A DNA stretch of 39,215 nt from Pseudacidovorax intermedius (GTDB taxonomy: Bacteria; Pseudomonadota; Gammaproteobacteria; Burkholderiales; Burkholderiaceae_C), in contig NZ_LDSL01000040.1 in the NCBI RefSeq assembly GCF_001476815.1, positions 1 to 39,215 on the forward strand. Reading direction: 5' to 3'. The translations under genes were made by a program, and so were the position numbers. The notes under the pieces are model-generated. The model was not told where the DNA came from and ran no database searches. It saw only the letters and a program-made list of their open reading frames with translations. This document shows, piece by piece, positions 15,215 to 28,519 of the stretch (its first letter is position 1; the number at the start of each line of letters is the position of its first letter).

Positions 15215-15646
15215 TCACTGCGCTCTTTGCCAGGTCTGCGTCCGCCAGAACGGCCCCAGGTAGCCGCGCACCGCCAGCTTCTGGCCGCCATCGACCGGCG
15301 TGTAGGTGGCGCGGTATTCCTTGCCGTTCTCGGGGTCGAGGATCTTGCCGCCCTCCCACAGGTCCTTGCCCTCGGCCTTCTTGCCGCCGCGCACGATCTC
15401 CAGGCCCACGATGGGCTGGCCCTTGCGGTCGTCGGTGCACTGGTCGCAGGTGGACGAGCCCTCCTTCTTCAGCACCTTCTCGATGCGGCCCGACAGTTGG
15501 CCACCGCTGTCGGTGATGCGGATCTCGGCCTTGGTCTCGCCCGTCTTGTCGTCGACGTTGCGCCACAGGCCCACGGGGCTCATCTGCGCCAGCGCGGCCG
15601 ACGAGGCCAGCACCAGCGACAGGGCGATGGATGCACGAAGAAGCAT
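15215..15646 (-). CDS. DUF2147 exported protein
   Basis: A 143-residue small secreted protein. Residues 1-20 form a signal peptide (MLLRASIALSLVLASSAALA), with cleavage likely after ALA and before Gln21. The mature part has the DUF2147 pattern: SPVGLWRNVDDKTGETKAEIRI, a CxxC pair (Cys67, Cys70), ILDPENGKEYR, and GYLGPFWRTQTW at the end. It is predicted to be a periplasmic beta-rich protein. No biochemical role is established for the family. It is repeatedly found within acyl-CoA dehydrogenase / FadN clusters in this group of bacteria, as far as I recall. The start at 15646 is fixed by the signal peptide. It lies 44 bp downstream of the acyl-CoA dehydrogenase gene. Confidence 0.88.
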   Translation of the reverse strand: MLLRASIALSLVLASSAALAQMSPVGLWRNVDDKTGETKAEIRITDSGGQLSGRIEKVLKKEGSSTCDQCTDDRKGQPIVGLEIVRGGKKAEGKDLWEGGKILDPENGKEYRATYTPVDGGQKLAVRGYLGPFWRTQTWQRAQ

Positions 15647-15690
15647 GGAAGTCTCCGGTCGTGGATGAAGCAAGGGAAGGCGGGCGGCGA

Positions 15691-17487
15691 TCAGGCCAGG
15701 GCCGCGTCGGTGTCCATCAGCGTCTTGCTGCCGGCACGCGCGGTGCGCATCAGCGTCGCGGTCTCGGGGAAGAGCTTGGCGAAGTAGAAGCGCGCCGTCT
15801 GCAGCTTGGCGGTGTAGAACGGGTCGGTGCTGCCCGCGGCGATCTGGCGCAGCGCCACCTGGGCCATGCGCACGAACATGTAGGCGAAGACCAGGTGGCC
15901 GGCCACGCGCAGGTAGTCCACCGCGGCGGCGCCCACCTCGTCGGGGTTCTGGAAGCCCTTGAAGCCGATCTCGGTGGTGAACTTGGTCATCTGGTCGCCC
16001 AGGTAGGCCAGCGGGTTGATGAACTCGGCCATCTTCTCGTTGACGCCCTCCTCTTCCACCAGCTGGCCGATCAGCTTGCCGAACTTCTTGAGCGTGGCGC
16101 CGTTGTTGCCCAGCACCTTGCGGCCCAGCAGGTCCAGCGACTGCACGGTGTTCGTGCCTTCGTAGATCATGTTGATGCGGTTGTCCCGCACGAACTGCTC
16201 CATGCCCCATTCCTTGATGAAGCCGTGGCCGCCGAAGACCTGCATGCAGGCATTGGTGCTGATGTGGCCGTTGTCGGTGATGAAGGCCTTGACGATGGGC
16301 GTGAGCAGCGCGACCAGCTCGTCGCTGTTCTTGCGCACCTTCTCGTCGGGATGGTGGTGGGCCTTGTCCAGCAGCAGCGTGCAGAAGATCTGCAGCGCGC
16401 GGCCGCCTTCGGCATAGGCCTTGGCCGTCAGCAGCATCTTGCGCACGTCGGGGTGCACGATGATCGGGTCGGCGTCCTTGTCCTTGGCCTTCACGCCCGA
16501 CAGCGAGCGCATCTGGATGCGGTCCTTGGCATAGGCCAGCGCATTCTGGAAGGCCACCTCGGTCAGGCCCAGCGACTGGTTGCCCACGCCCAGGCGGGCG
16601 GCGTTCATCATCACGAACATGGCGGCCAAGCCCTTGTTGGGCTCGCCCACCAGGCTGCCGACGGCACCGTCCAGCGCGATCTGCGCGGTGGCGTTGCCGT
16701 GGATGCCCATCTTGTGTTCCAGGCCCGTGCAGAAGATCGGGTTGCGCTCGCCCAGGCTGCCGTCGGCGTTGACCTTGAACTTGGGCACCACGAACAGGCT
16801 GATGCCCTTGCTGCCCTTGGGCGCGTCCGGCAGGCGGGCCAGCACCAAGTGGATGATGTTCTCGGCCATGTCGTGCTCGCCGGCCGAGATGAAGATCTTG
16901 TTGCCGGTGAGCCTGTAGCTGCCGTCGGCCTGCGGTTCGGCCTTGGTGCGCAGCAGGCCCAGGTCGGTGCCGCAATGGGGCTCGGTCAGGCACATGGTGC
17001 CGGTCCATTCGCCGCTCACCAGCTTGGGCAGGTAGGTCTTCTTCTGCTCTTCCGTGCCGTGGGCCACCAGCGCTTCATACGCGCCGTGCGACAGGCCGGG
17101 GTACATGGTCCAGGCCTGGTTGGCGCTGTTGAGCATTTCGTACAGGCACTGGTTGACCGTGTGCGGCAGGCCCTGGCCGCCGAACTGCGAATCGCACGAC
17201 AGCGCGGGCCAGCCGCCTTCGACGTACTGCGCATAGGCCTCCTTGAAGCCCTTGGGCGTGGTCACGGCATGCGTCTTCACGTCCAGCGTGCAGCCCTCGG
17301 TGTCGCCGCCGATGTTCAGCGGAAAGGCCACCTCGGCGGCGAACTTGCCCGCCTCTTCCAGCACGGCGTTGATGGTGTCCGCGTCGGTCTCGGCATGGGC
17401 CGGCATGGCCTTGAATTCGTCGGCGACATTGAACACTTCATGCAGCACGAATTGCATGTCGCGCAGCGGGGGGGTATAGGTGGGCAT
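15691..17487 (-). CDS. Acyl-CoA dehydrogenase, FadE-like long form
   Basis: A 598-residue flavoprotein that introduces the 2,3 double bond into acyl-CoA, the first step of beta-oxidation. Visible family marks are an N-terminal extension (MPTYTPPLRDMQFVLHEV) typical of the roughly 600-residue class, the FAD-binding segment MCLTEPHCGTDLG, the SAGEHDMAENIIHLVLARLP region, the IYEGTNTVQSLDLLGRK motif late in the core, and a C-terminal extra helical domain ending FARFYFAKLFPE-like. It has a GCAGGAGA ribosome site. The mRNA leader just before it (17500-17556) is strikingly pyrimidine-rich on the coding strand. The TetR gene lies 69 bp upstream on the same strand, so both may be read from the TetR promoter. 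Confidence 0.92.
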   Translation of the reverse strand: MPTYTPPLRDMQFVLHEVFNVADEFKAMPAHAETDADTINAVLEEAGKFAAEVAFPLNIGGDTEGCTLDVKTHAVTTPKGFKEAYAQYVEGGWPALSCDSQFGGQGLPHTVNQCLYEMLNSANQAWTMYPGLSHGAYEALVAHGTEEQKKTYLPKLVSGEWTGTMCLTEPHCGTDLGLLRTKAEPQADGSYRLTGNKIFISAGEHDMAENIIHLVLARLPDAPKGSKGISLFVVPKFKVNADGSLGERNPIFCTGLEHKMGIHGNATAQIALDGAVGSLVGEPNKGLAAMFVMMNAARLGVGNQSLGLTEVAFQNALAYAKDRIQMRSLSGVKAKDKDADPIIVHPDVRKMLLTAKAYAEGGRALQIFCTLLLDKAHHHPDEKVRKNSDELVALLTPIVKAFITDNGHISTNACMQVFGGHGFIKEWGMEQFVRDNRINMIYEGTNTVQSLDLLGRKVLGNNGATLKKFGKLIGQLVEEEGVNEKMAEFINPLAYLGDQMTKFTTEIGFKGFQNPDEVGAAAVDYLRVAGHLVFAYMFVRMAQVALRQIAAGSTDPFYTAKLQTARFYFAKLFPETATLMRTARAGSKTLMDTDAALA

Positions 17488-17556
17488 GCGAGGCGTCTCC
17501 TGCTCGGGAAGAAGGTTGAAGAGGAAGGAAGGAAAGAGAAGAAAAATGAGTGCCGG

Positions 17557-18237
17557 TCAGCGGACGGTGCGCAGCTTGCGCGCGGGTGCGGCTGGGGCGG
17601 CCGGCGGGGCATCGGGCGTGGCGCTGCGCGCGAGGATGTTGTCGAAGCCGGTGTTGGCCCGGTCCACCGACCCATCGACGCGCAGGAACCGTGCCTCGTA
17701 GTGCAGCGCCAGGATCAGGCCGTGGACCTCGAAGGCGATCTGCCGCGCATCGGCGGCGGCCTGCAGGTGGCCTTCCTCCTGCGACTGGCGCACGGCCCGC
17801 AGCACGGCGGCCTGCCAGATGCTGACCGACTCGACCAGCGCATCGCGCACCGGGCCCGGGCGGTCGTCGAATTCGGAAGCGCCGCTGATGTAGATGCAGC
17901 CCGAGTCGATCTCGGTGGTGGTGCGCTTCATCCAGTTGGCGAACATGGCACGCAGCCGCGGCAGGCCGCGCGGCTGGGTGAGCGCCGGAAAGAAGACTTC
18001 CTGCTCGAAGCGCTGGTGGTATTCGCGCACCACCGAGATCTGCAGTTCCTCGCGCGAGCCGAAATGCGCGAAGACGCCCGACTTGCTCATCTGCGTGAGC
18101 TCGGCCACCGCGCCGATCGACAGGCCCTCCAGACCCACCTGGGCGGCCAGGTTGAGGGCAGCATCGACGATGGCGGCCTTGGTCTGCTGGCCTTTGGCGG
18201 CCTGGCGGACAGGCTTGGCGGCGCTGGAGGTGCTCAT
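17557..18237 (-). CDS. TetR family regulator, probable fatty-acid-degradation repressor
   Basis: A 226-residue regulator. The DNA-binding part is at about 18-62: TKAAIVDAALNLAAQVGLEG, then AVAELTQMSKSGVFAHFGSREEL, a standard TetR helix-turn-helix. The ligand domain (about 80-200) is all-helical with CIYISGASEFDD. The Ala/Pro-rich C-terminal tail (about 207-226) is unlikely to be folded. As first gene of the fad cluster it probably senses acyl-CoA, by analogy with TetR regulators of fatty acid breakdown (B. subtilis FadR with fadNAE, and proteins called FadP in beta-proteobacteria). A 39-bp perfect-arm palindrome lies just upstream of its start. The start at 18237 gives a short leader after that palindrome. 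Confidence 0.9.
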   Translation of the reverse strand: MSTSSAAKPVRQAAKGQQTKAAIVDAALNLAAQVGLEGLSIGAVAELTQMSKSGVFAHFGSREELQISVVREYHQRFEQEVFFPALTQPRGLPRLRAMFANWMKRTTTEIDSGCIYISGASEFDDRPGPVRDALVESVSIWQAAVLRAVRQSQEEGHLQAAADARQIAFEVHGLILALHYEARFLRVDGSVDRANTGFDNILARSATPDAPPAAPAAPARKLRTVR

Positions 18238-18247
18238 GCTCGGGATG

Positions 18248-18286
18248 GACAGAATAAAACGAACGGTCGTGCATTTTTATTCTGTC
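18248..18286. promoter_or_regulatory. 39-bp palindrome with nested operator core at the TetR/fad promoter
   Basis: GACAGAATAAAA (18248-18259) and TTTTATTCTGTC (18275-18286) are perfect 12-bp inverted arms 15 bp apart. Inside is ACGAACGGTCGT (18259-18270), itself near-symmetric (ACGA-N4-TCGT with a central CG). On the coding (minus) strand CAGAAT is a plausible -10 box, which would put the core over the transcription start, a typical repressor position. The palindrome ends 11 bp before the TetR start codon. Confidence 0.6.
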
Positions 18287-18364
18287 GCCCGACGGCGTCA
18301 AGCGGGTGAAATTCCCCGCCTCGCCGGGGGGCTTGCGGCGCGCCGCCGGCCGCGCACCCCGGCT

Positions 18365-19213
18365 TCAGCGCCTGAAGGCCACGACCGGCTGCACCTGCTC
18401 GCCCAGGCCCTCGATGCCCAACGTCATCGTGTCGCCGGCGCGCAGGAAGCGCTGCGGCTTCATGCCCATGCCCACGCCGGGCGGCGTGCCGGTGGCGATT
18501 ACGTCGCCCGGCATCAGCGTCATGAACTGGCTGACGTAGCTGATGATCTTGGCCACGCCGAAGACCATGGTGCGGGTGCTGCCGGTCTGCATGCGCTCGC
18601 CGTTCACGTCCAGCCACAGCGACAGGCGCTGCGGGTTGGGCACCTCGTCGCGCGTGACCAGCCAGGGACCGATGGGGCCGAAGGTGTCGCAGCCCTTGCC
18701 CTTGTCCCAGGTGCCGCCGCGCTCGATCTGGTACTCGCGCTCGCTGACGTCGTTGACCACGCAGTAGCCGGCCACGTGGTCCAGCGCCTCCTTCTGCGAG
18801 ACGTGGCGGGCCTGGCGGCCGATGACCACGCCCAGCTCCACTTCCCAGTCGGTCTTCACCGAGCCCTTGGGCAGCATCACCGGGTCATTGGCGCCCTGGA
18901 TGCAGGTGGTGGCCTTGAGGAAGATGATGGGCTCCTTGGGCATCGGCATGCCGGCCTCGGCCGCATGGTCGGCGTAGTTGAGGCCGATGGCCACCAGCTT
19001 GCCCACCTGCGCCACCGGGCAGCCCAGACGGGGCTTGCCGCGCACCAGAGGCAGCGTGTCGGTCTTGAGGCGGCGCAGCTTGGCGACCACCTTGTCGTCG
19101 AGCTGGGCGGCGCCGAGGTCGGGAATGACGGCGCTCAGGTCGCGCAGACGGCCCTCGGCATCGATGAGTCCGGGCTTTTCCTTGCCGGGATTGCCGTAGC
19201 GGACGAGCTTCAT
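18365..19213 (-). CDS. Fumarylacetoacetate hydrolase family protein
   Basis: A 282-residue FAH-superfamily enzyme. It starts [18 protein letters not shown], the usual N-terminal strand of this group. The metal ligands are Glu124 and Glu126 in [11 protein letters not shown] and Asp155 in [11 protein letters not shown]. The core ends with [16 protein letters not shown], the highly conserved loop. Family members hydrolyse C-C bonds of acylpyruvates, decarboxylate, isomerise, or act as ureidoglycolate lyases; this length class is often annotated as 2-hydroxyhepta-2,4-diene-1,7-dioate isomerase or ureidoglycolate lyase, and sequence alone does not decide. It lies between katG and the fad TetR gene on the same strand, with 122 bp before it that hold the katG terminator-like hairpin. 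Confidence 0.88.
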   Translation of the reverse strand: MKLVRYGNPGKEKPGLIDAEGRLRDLSAVIPDLGAAQLDDKVVAKLRRLKTDTLPLVRGKPRLGCPVAQVGKLVAIGLNYADHAAEAGMPMPKEPIIFLKATTCIQGANDPVMLPKGSVKTDWEVELGVVIGRQARHVSQKEALDHVAGYCVVNDVSEREYQIERGGTWDKGKGCDTFGPIGPWLVTRDEVPNPQRLSLWLDVNGERMQTGSTRTMVFGVAKIISYVSQFMTLMPGDVIATGTPPGVGMGMKPQRFLRAGDTMTLGIEGLGEQVQPVVAFRR

Positions 19214-19245
19214 GGGAGATCCTCTTGTGTGTGACGTGAACCAAA

Positions 19246-19283
19246 GCGCCCGCCCGGCCGTGGGGACGGCGGCGGGCGGGCGC
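19246..19283 (-). terminator. katG terminator-like hairpin
   Basis: GCGCCCGCCC (19246-19255) pairs perfectly with GGGCGGGCGC (19274-19283). The loop holds a second stem, GCCGT (19257-19261) with ACGGC (19266-19270). Read on the minus strand it lies about 53 bp past the katG stop and is followed by TTT. It separates katG from the FAH gene. Confidence 0.6.
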
Positions 19284-19335
19284 ATTCTTCCACGCGCCTC
19301 CCCAGCCAGGCCGGAGGGACGCAGGACGTTGACGC

Positions 19336-24692
<5,357 letters not shown>

Positions 24693-24699
24693 GGGGCGG

Positions 24700-24705
24700 C
24701 CTCCT
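24700..24705 (-). promoter_or_regulatory. Strong ribosome site fixing a GTG start
   Basis: The minus strand reads AGGAGG here, 7 bases before the GTG at 24692. It decides for the GTG over the internal ATG at 24659 of the WecA-like gene. Confidence 0.75.
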
Positions 24706-24710
24706 AGAAT
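24705..24710 (+). promoter_or_regulatory. TAGAAT -10 box for the GT2 gene
   Basis: TAGAAT lies 50 bp before the ATG of the GT2 gene at 24761 and is followed by CCCGAG. The same TAGAATCCC-G string precedes wzm (30651). No good -35 is visible. The T of the box overlaps the ribosome site of the divergent gene. Confidence 0.4.
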
Positions 24711-24760
24711 CCCGAGCGAAATTAGACCATGGCTTCGCGGCCGGAATCCCTTCCCTGTCC

Positions 24761-25528
24761 ATGCCTTCCGCCGATCGCCCGCCGCTGACCATCTCCATCG
24801 TGAGCCACGGGCAACAGGCGCTGATCCTGCCGCTGCTGCACCAGCTGGCCCGCCTGTGCGGCCCCCTGATCGACCGCGTGGTGCTCACGGTCAACATCCC
24901 CGAGCCCGACCTGCTGGCCGGTGCGCCGCCCGATCTGCCGCTGCTGCGGCTGGAGAACCCGGCGCCGCTGGGCTTCGGCGCCAACAACAACCAGGCCTTC
25001 GGCCATTGCCGCACGCCCTGGTTCCTGGTGCTCAACCCCGACATCCGGCTGGACCACGACGTGCTCTCGCCGCTGCTGGCCGGCGCCGCGCCCGACGCCG
25101 GGCTGCTGGCGCCGCGCATCCTGGAGCCGGGCAAGCGGGCGCCCGAGCAGCACCGGGCCCTGCTCACGCCGCGCGAGATCCTCGGCCGGCGCAAGCCCGG
25201 CTACGCCATTCCAGCGGCGCCGGACTGGATCCCGGGCCTGTTCATGCTCTTCCGCAGCGAAGCCTATCGCCGGATCGGCGGCTTCGACGAGCGCTTCTTC
25301 ATGTACGGCGAGGACTTCGACATCTGCGCCCGCCTGCGGCTGGCCGGCTGGCGCATCCAGATCGCCGAGGACCAGCAGGCCCGCCACGAGGCCCAGCGCG
25401 AGAGCCACCGGCGGCTGCGGCCGCTGTGGTGGCATGTGAGCAGCCTGCTGAAGGTGTGGGGATCGCGGGCCTTCTGGCGCTACCGGCGGCTGCTGGCGCG
25501 CGAGGCCGGGGGCGCCTTGCCGCGTTGA
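24761..25528 (+). CDS. Glycosyltransferase family 2, rhamnosyltransferase-like (WbbL type)
   Basis: A 255-residue inverting GT-A enzyme. The N-terminal strand LTISIVSHGQQALILPLLHQL has the WbbL-like SIVSHG form. The metal-binding region is WFLVLNPDIRLDHDVL (DxD-like NPD). The catalytic base region is FFMYGEDFDICARLRLAGW, the MYGED-D form common in rhamnosyltransferases. This is inferred from motif likeness, and the rfb genes in the same locus supply dTDP-rhamnose. The protein has no membrane segment and likely works at the inner face of the inner membrane. It is the only plus-strand gene in this part and converges, 15 bp apart, with the next GT2 gene. Confidence 0.88.
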   Translation: MPSADRPPLTISIVSHGQQALILPLLHQLARLCGPLIDRVVLTVNIPEPDLLAGAPPDLPLLRLENPAPLGFGANNNQAFGHCRTPWFLVLNPDIRLDHDVLSPLLAGAAPDAGLLAPRILEPGKRAPEQHRALLTPREILGRRKPGYAIPAAPDWIPGLFMLFRSEAYRRIGGFDERFFMYGEDFDICARLRLAGWRIQIAEDQQARHEAQRESHRRLRPLWWHVSSLLKVWGSRAFWRYRRLLAREAGGALPR

Positions 25529-25543
25529 GCGGCGGGCTTGCGC

Positions 25544-26566
25544 TCAGGCGCGCTCGAACAGGTCCTGCAGGATGGCCGGCAGGCCGCGGTCGAAGCGGGC
25601 ATAGCGGCCCCGCGCCGCCTGCCAGGCGATCGGCAGCACCCGGGCCACGCGCCAGCGCGGCAGACCGGCGCGGAAGCGGAAATGGTCCAGCTTGCCCTGC
25701 GCCAGTTCGAGCACCCACGGCGGCACGCGCTCGCCCAGGCCGCGCAGGAAGTCCATCAGCGCCTCGGAGCGGCGCACGCGGTGCGCATACTTGTCGCCGC
25801 GCTCGCCCAGCGCCTTGTCGATCTTCTGGCGCAGCGTCATGCGCTGAGCACCGATCTGGTTGTTGCCGTGCTGGCGGTAGTCCATCAGCGGCTCGGGCAG
25901 CAGGTCCACCTCGCCGATGGCGGCGCCCACGGTGGCCAGCCATTCGTCGTGCACCCACAGCGGGCAGATGGGCAAGGCCGTCTGCAGCAGGCGGCGGCGC
26001 AGCACGGTGGTGGCGCCGGTCACCAGGTTGCGGTGCATGAGGGCGGCGAAGGCACGGCCGGCGGCGATGTCGGCCAGTTCGCCGGGCCGTGTCTCCAGCG
26101 CCTGCAGCAGGGTCTGGCCGAGCGGTTTCAGGTCGCCGTCGACCAGGCGCGCATCGGAATGCAGCAGCAGCAGACCGGGCCGGCGCTCGAACTCGGCCAC
26201 CATGCGGCGCAGGCGGCCGGGGTGCCAGACGTCGTCCTGGTCGCACAACGCGATCAAGGCGCCCCGGCAGGCGGTGATCGCCTGTTCGAAGTTGCGGGTG
26301 ACGCCCAGCGGCGGCCGGTTGCGCATGACGGTGAGCGGGATGCGCCCGGCCAGACCGTGGTCGGCGAGGACGCGCTCGACCACCGCCACGCTGTCGTCGG
26401 AGGAATCGTCGTCGGACAGCACGATCTCGCACGGCAGCAGGTCCTGCGTGCAGATGCTGGCGACCTGCGCGGGCAGGTAGCGGGCGCCGTTGCGGGTGCA
26501 CAGGGCGACGGAGACGTCGGCCTGGTCGGCCTGCGCGCTCGCCAGGCTGGCGCGCTCAGCGTCCAT
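25544..26566 (-). CDS. Glycosyltransferase family 2
   Basis: A 340-residue GT2 enzyme. The GT-A core begins VSVALCTRNGARYLPAQVASI, with the nucleotide-binding Asp cluster SDDDSSDDSV (51-60), LIALCDQDDVWHPGRL for the DxD-type metal site, and HDEWLA for the likely base region. The long C-terminal part (about 220-340) is helical and basic, ending FDRGLPAILQDLFERA, perhaps for membrane contact. I start it at the ATG at 26566, which has AGGAG five bases upstream; a TTG at 26581 is in frame but unneeded. Similar proteins transfer rhamnose or related deoxysugars in O-antigen assembly, but the acceptor is unknown. It follows the 618-residue transferase gene by 60 bp on the same strand. Confidence 0.87.
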   Translation of the reverse strand: MDAERASLASAQADQADVSVALCTRNGARYLPAQVASICTQDLLPCEIVLSDDDSSDDSVAVVERVLADHGLAGRIPLTVMRNRPPLGVTRNFEQAITACRGALIALCDQDDVWHPGRLRRMVAEFERRPGLLLLHSDARLVDGDLKPLGQTLLQALETRPGELADIAAGRAFAALMHRNLVTGATTVLRRRLLQTALPICPLWVHDEWLATVGAAIGEVDLLPEPLMDYRQHGNNQIGAQRMTLRQKIDKALGERGDKYAHRVRRSEALMDFLRGLGERVPPWVLELAQGKLDHFRFRAGLPRWRVARVLPIAWQAARGRYARFDRGLPAILQDLFERA

Positions 26567-26626
26567 GCCTGCTCCTGCCAAGGGCCGGGCGGCGGCCAGG
26601 CCGCACCGGGCGTTGGGCGGTACCGA

Positions 26627-28483
26627 TCATGGCGTCTTGCGCCGCGGCGGCCAGGCGAGGCTGAAGTCCTCGGCGCCCACGGTCAGGTTGGGGTTGTAGG
26701 CGGGGTCGTGGTCGATCAGCGCGCCCCAGCGCTTCTGCATGAAGGCGATCTCGCGCTCGAAGCGCGCCCGCTTCTCCGGCGCCACGTCCTCGCCCCGCGT
26801 GGCGGATTCGTGGTGCAGCAGCTCGGCATAGGGCGTCCACACGTTGCGGTAACCGGCCTCGCGCAGGCGCAGGCAGAAGTCCACGTCGTTGAAGGCGACG
26901 CTGAGGTTCTGCTCGTCCAGGCCGCCCACCTGCTGGTAGAGCGACTTGCGCACCACCAGGCAGGCGGCCGTCACGGCGCTGAAGGACTGGATCAGCGCCG
27001 CGCGGCCCGCATAGCCGTGCAGCCCCCGCGGCAGCGCCTTGTGCGCATGCACCGCCACGCCGCCCGGCCCCAGGATCACGCCGCCGTGCTGCAGCGTCAT
27101 GTCCGGGTACCACAGGCGTGCGCCCACGGCGCCCACGTCGGGCTGCAGGGCCAGGCTCACCATCTCGCCGAGCCAGCCGGGCGACATGACCTCGATGTCG
27201 TTGTTGACCAGGCCCACCAGCTCGCCGCGCGCGATGGCCACGGCCTGGTTGTTGAGCGCCGAGTAGTTGAAAGGCCGGTCGTCGCGCAGCACGCGGATGC
27301 TCGGCTGCTGCGCGATCTGCTGGAAGTAGGCCAGCGCGGCCGGGTCGGCCGAGCCGTTGTCGACCAGGATAATTTCCCAGTGGGGATAGTCGGTGCGCTT
27401 CTGGATCGACGTGATGCACTGGCGCACCAGCTCCACCGCGTTGCGCGTCGGAATGATCAGCGACACCAGCGGCAGCGGGCTGGGCAGCGCGTAGTGCACG
27501 CGGTAGCCGTAGCCCAGGTACTCGGCCTTGGCCTGCACGCCCAGGCGCCGGAAGTGCTCATCGAGCGCCCGCTCGCCGGCCACGGCGGCGTAGGGCTTGG
27601 CGTCCATGGACTTGGCCGTGCTCTCCACATGGATGCGCCAGTGGTAGAGCACGCGCGGGATGTGCACGATCTGCGACGGCGCGATGCGCTCGGCGCAGCG
27701 CAGCACCAGGTCCCAGTCCTGCGAGCCTTCGAACCCCTGGCGGAAGCCGCCGACCTCGCGCACCAGCGCCGTCCGCAGCACGCCCAGGTGGCTGAACATG
27801 TTGTGCGAGCGGAACAGGTCCAGGTTCCAGTCGGGTTTGAAGTACGGATCCGAGCGCTGGCCCGCGTCGTCGACCTTGTCCTCGTCGGAGTAGACGAGCT
27901 GCGCCTCGGGATGGTCGCGCACGCATTCGGCCACGCGCAGCAGGGCGTCCTCGGGCAGCAGGTCGTCGTGGTCCATCAGGGCGATCCATTCGCCCTGCAC
28001 CAGCGCCAGCGCGCTGTTGGACGCGGCGGAGATGTGGCCGTTCTTCGGCCGGAAGACGACCTGGATGCGCGCGTCCTCGGCCTGGCAGGCCTCGAGCACC
28101 TGCCGCACCTCGGGCGCGGGCGAGGCGTCGTCCGCAATGCACAGCTGCCAGCGCGGATAGCGCTGCGCCTGCACCGAGGCGATGGCCGCGCGCAGGAAGC
28201 GCGGGTCGGGGTTGTAGCAGGGCATGAGCACCGAGATCAGCGGGCCATGGGCCAGCGCTTCGGCCCGCGCGCGCAGCGCCTCGCGCCGCTCGGGCGTGAT
28301 CGTGTCGTGCTCGCGGGCCCAGCGCGCATAGTCGTTGCCAGGGCGCAGCTTGCGGCGGAATTCCCACTTCACGCCGCGCCAGCCGGCCTTGCGCCACACG
28401 CGCCAAGCCTGCGGCAGGCGCGTGGCCATGCGGGGCCCGTGGGTCAGGGCCAGGCGGGCGAGCCGCCACCATCGGTTCGTCAA
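26627..28483 (-). CDS. Two-domain GT2 glycosyltransferase
   Basis: A 618-residue protein with two tandem GT-A domains. Domain 1 spans about 82-300: PLISVLMPCYNPDPRFLRAAI, then ALMDHDDLLPEDALL with the DHDD site near 171-174, and YSDEDKVDD. Domain 2 spans about 337-560: PLVSLIIPTRNAVELVRQC, LVDNGSADPAAL, VGLVNNDIEVMSPGWL, and FNDVDFCLRLREAGYRNVW. The N-terminal 80 residues are basic and may touch the membrane. Both halves keep their Asp motifs, so both could be active and add two different linkages, as in other bifunctional O-antigen and rhamnan synthases. It lies 36 bp after the acyltransferase gene on the same strand. Confidence 0.9.
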   Translation of the reverse strand: MTNRWWRLARLALTHGPRMATRLPQAWRVWRKAGWRGVKWEFRRKLRPGNDYARWAREHDTITPERREALRARAEALAHGPLISVLMPCYNPDPRFLRAAIASVQAQRYPRWQLCIADDASPAPEVRQVLEACQAEDARIQVVFRPKNGHISAASNSALALVQGEWIALMDHDDLLPEDALLRVAECVRDHPEAQLVYSDEDKVDDAGQRSDPYFKPDWNLDLFRSHNMFSHLGVLRTALVREVGGFRQGFEGSQDWDLVLRCAERIAPSQIVHIPRVLYHWRIHVESTAKSMDAKPYAAVAGERALDEHFRRLGVQAKAEYLGYGYRVHYALPSPLPLVSLIIPTRNAVELVRQCITSIQKRTDYPHWEIILVDNGSADPAALAYFQQIAQQPSIRVLRDDRPFNYSALNNQAVAIARGELVGLVNNDIEVMSPGWLGEMVSLALQPDVGAVGARLWYPDMTLQHGGVILGPGGVAVHAHKALPRGLHGYAGRAALIQSFSAVTAACLVVRKSLYQQVGGLDEQNLSVAFNDVDFCLRLREAGYRNVWTPYAELLHHESATRGEDVAPEKRARFEREIAFMQKRWGALIDHDPAYNPNLTVGAEDFSLAWPPRRKTP

Positions 28484-28519
28484 TTCGGGCTCCAGGAGAC
28501 GGTCATGCGGCCACGGCGT

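Noticed and set aside
15631-18309. Long plus-strand open frame opposite the acyl-CoA dehydrogenase and TetR genes
   Set aside because: It has the same antisense shadow composition. The minus-strand genes have clear motifs and starts.
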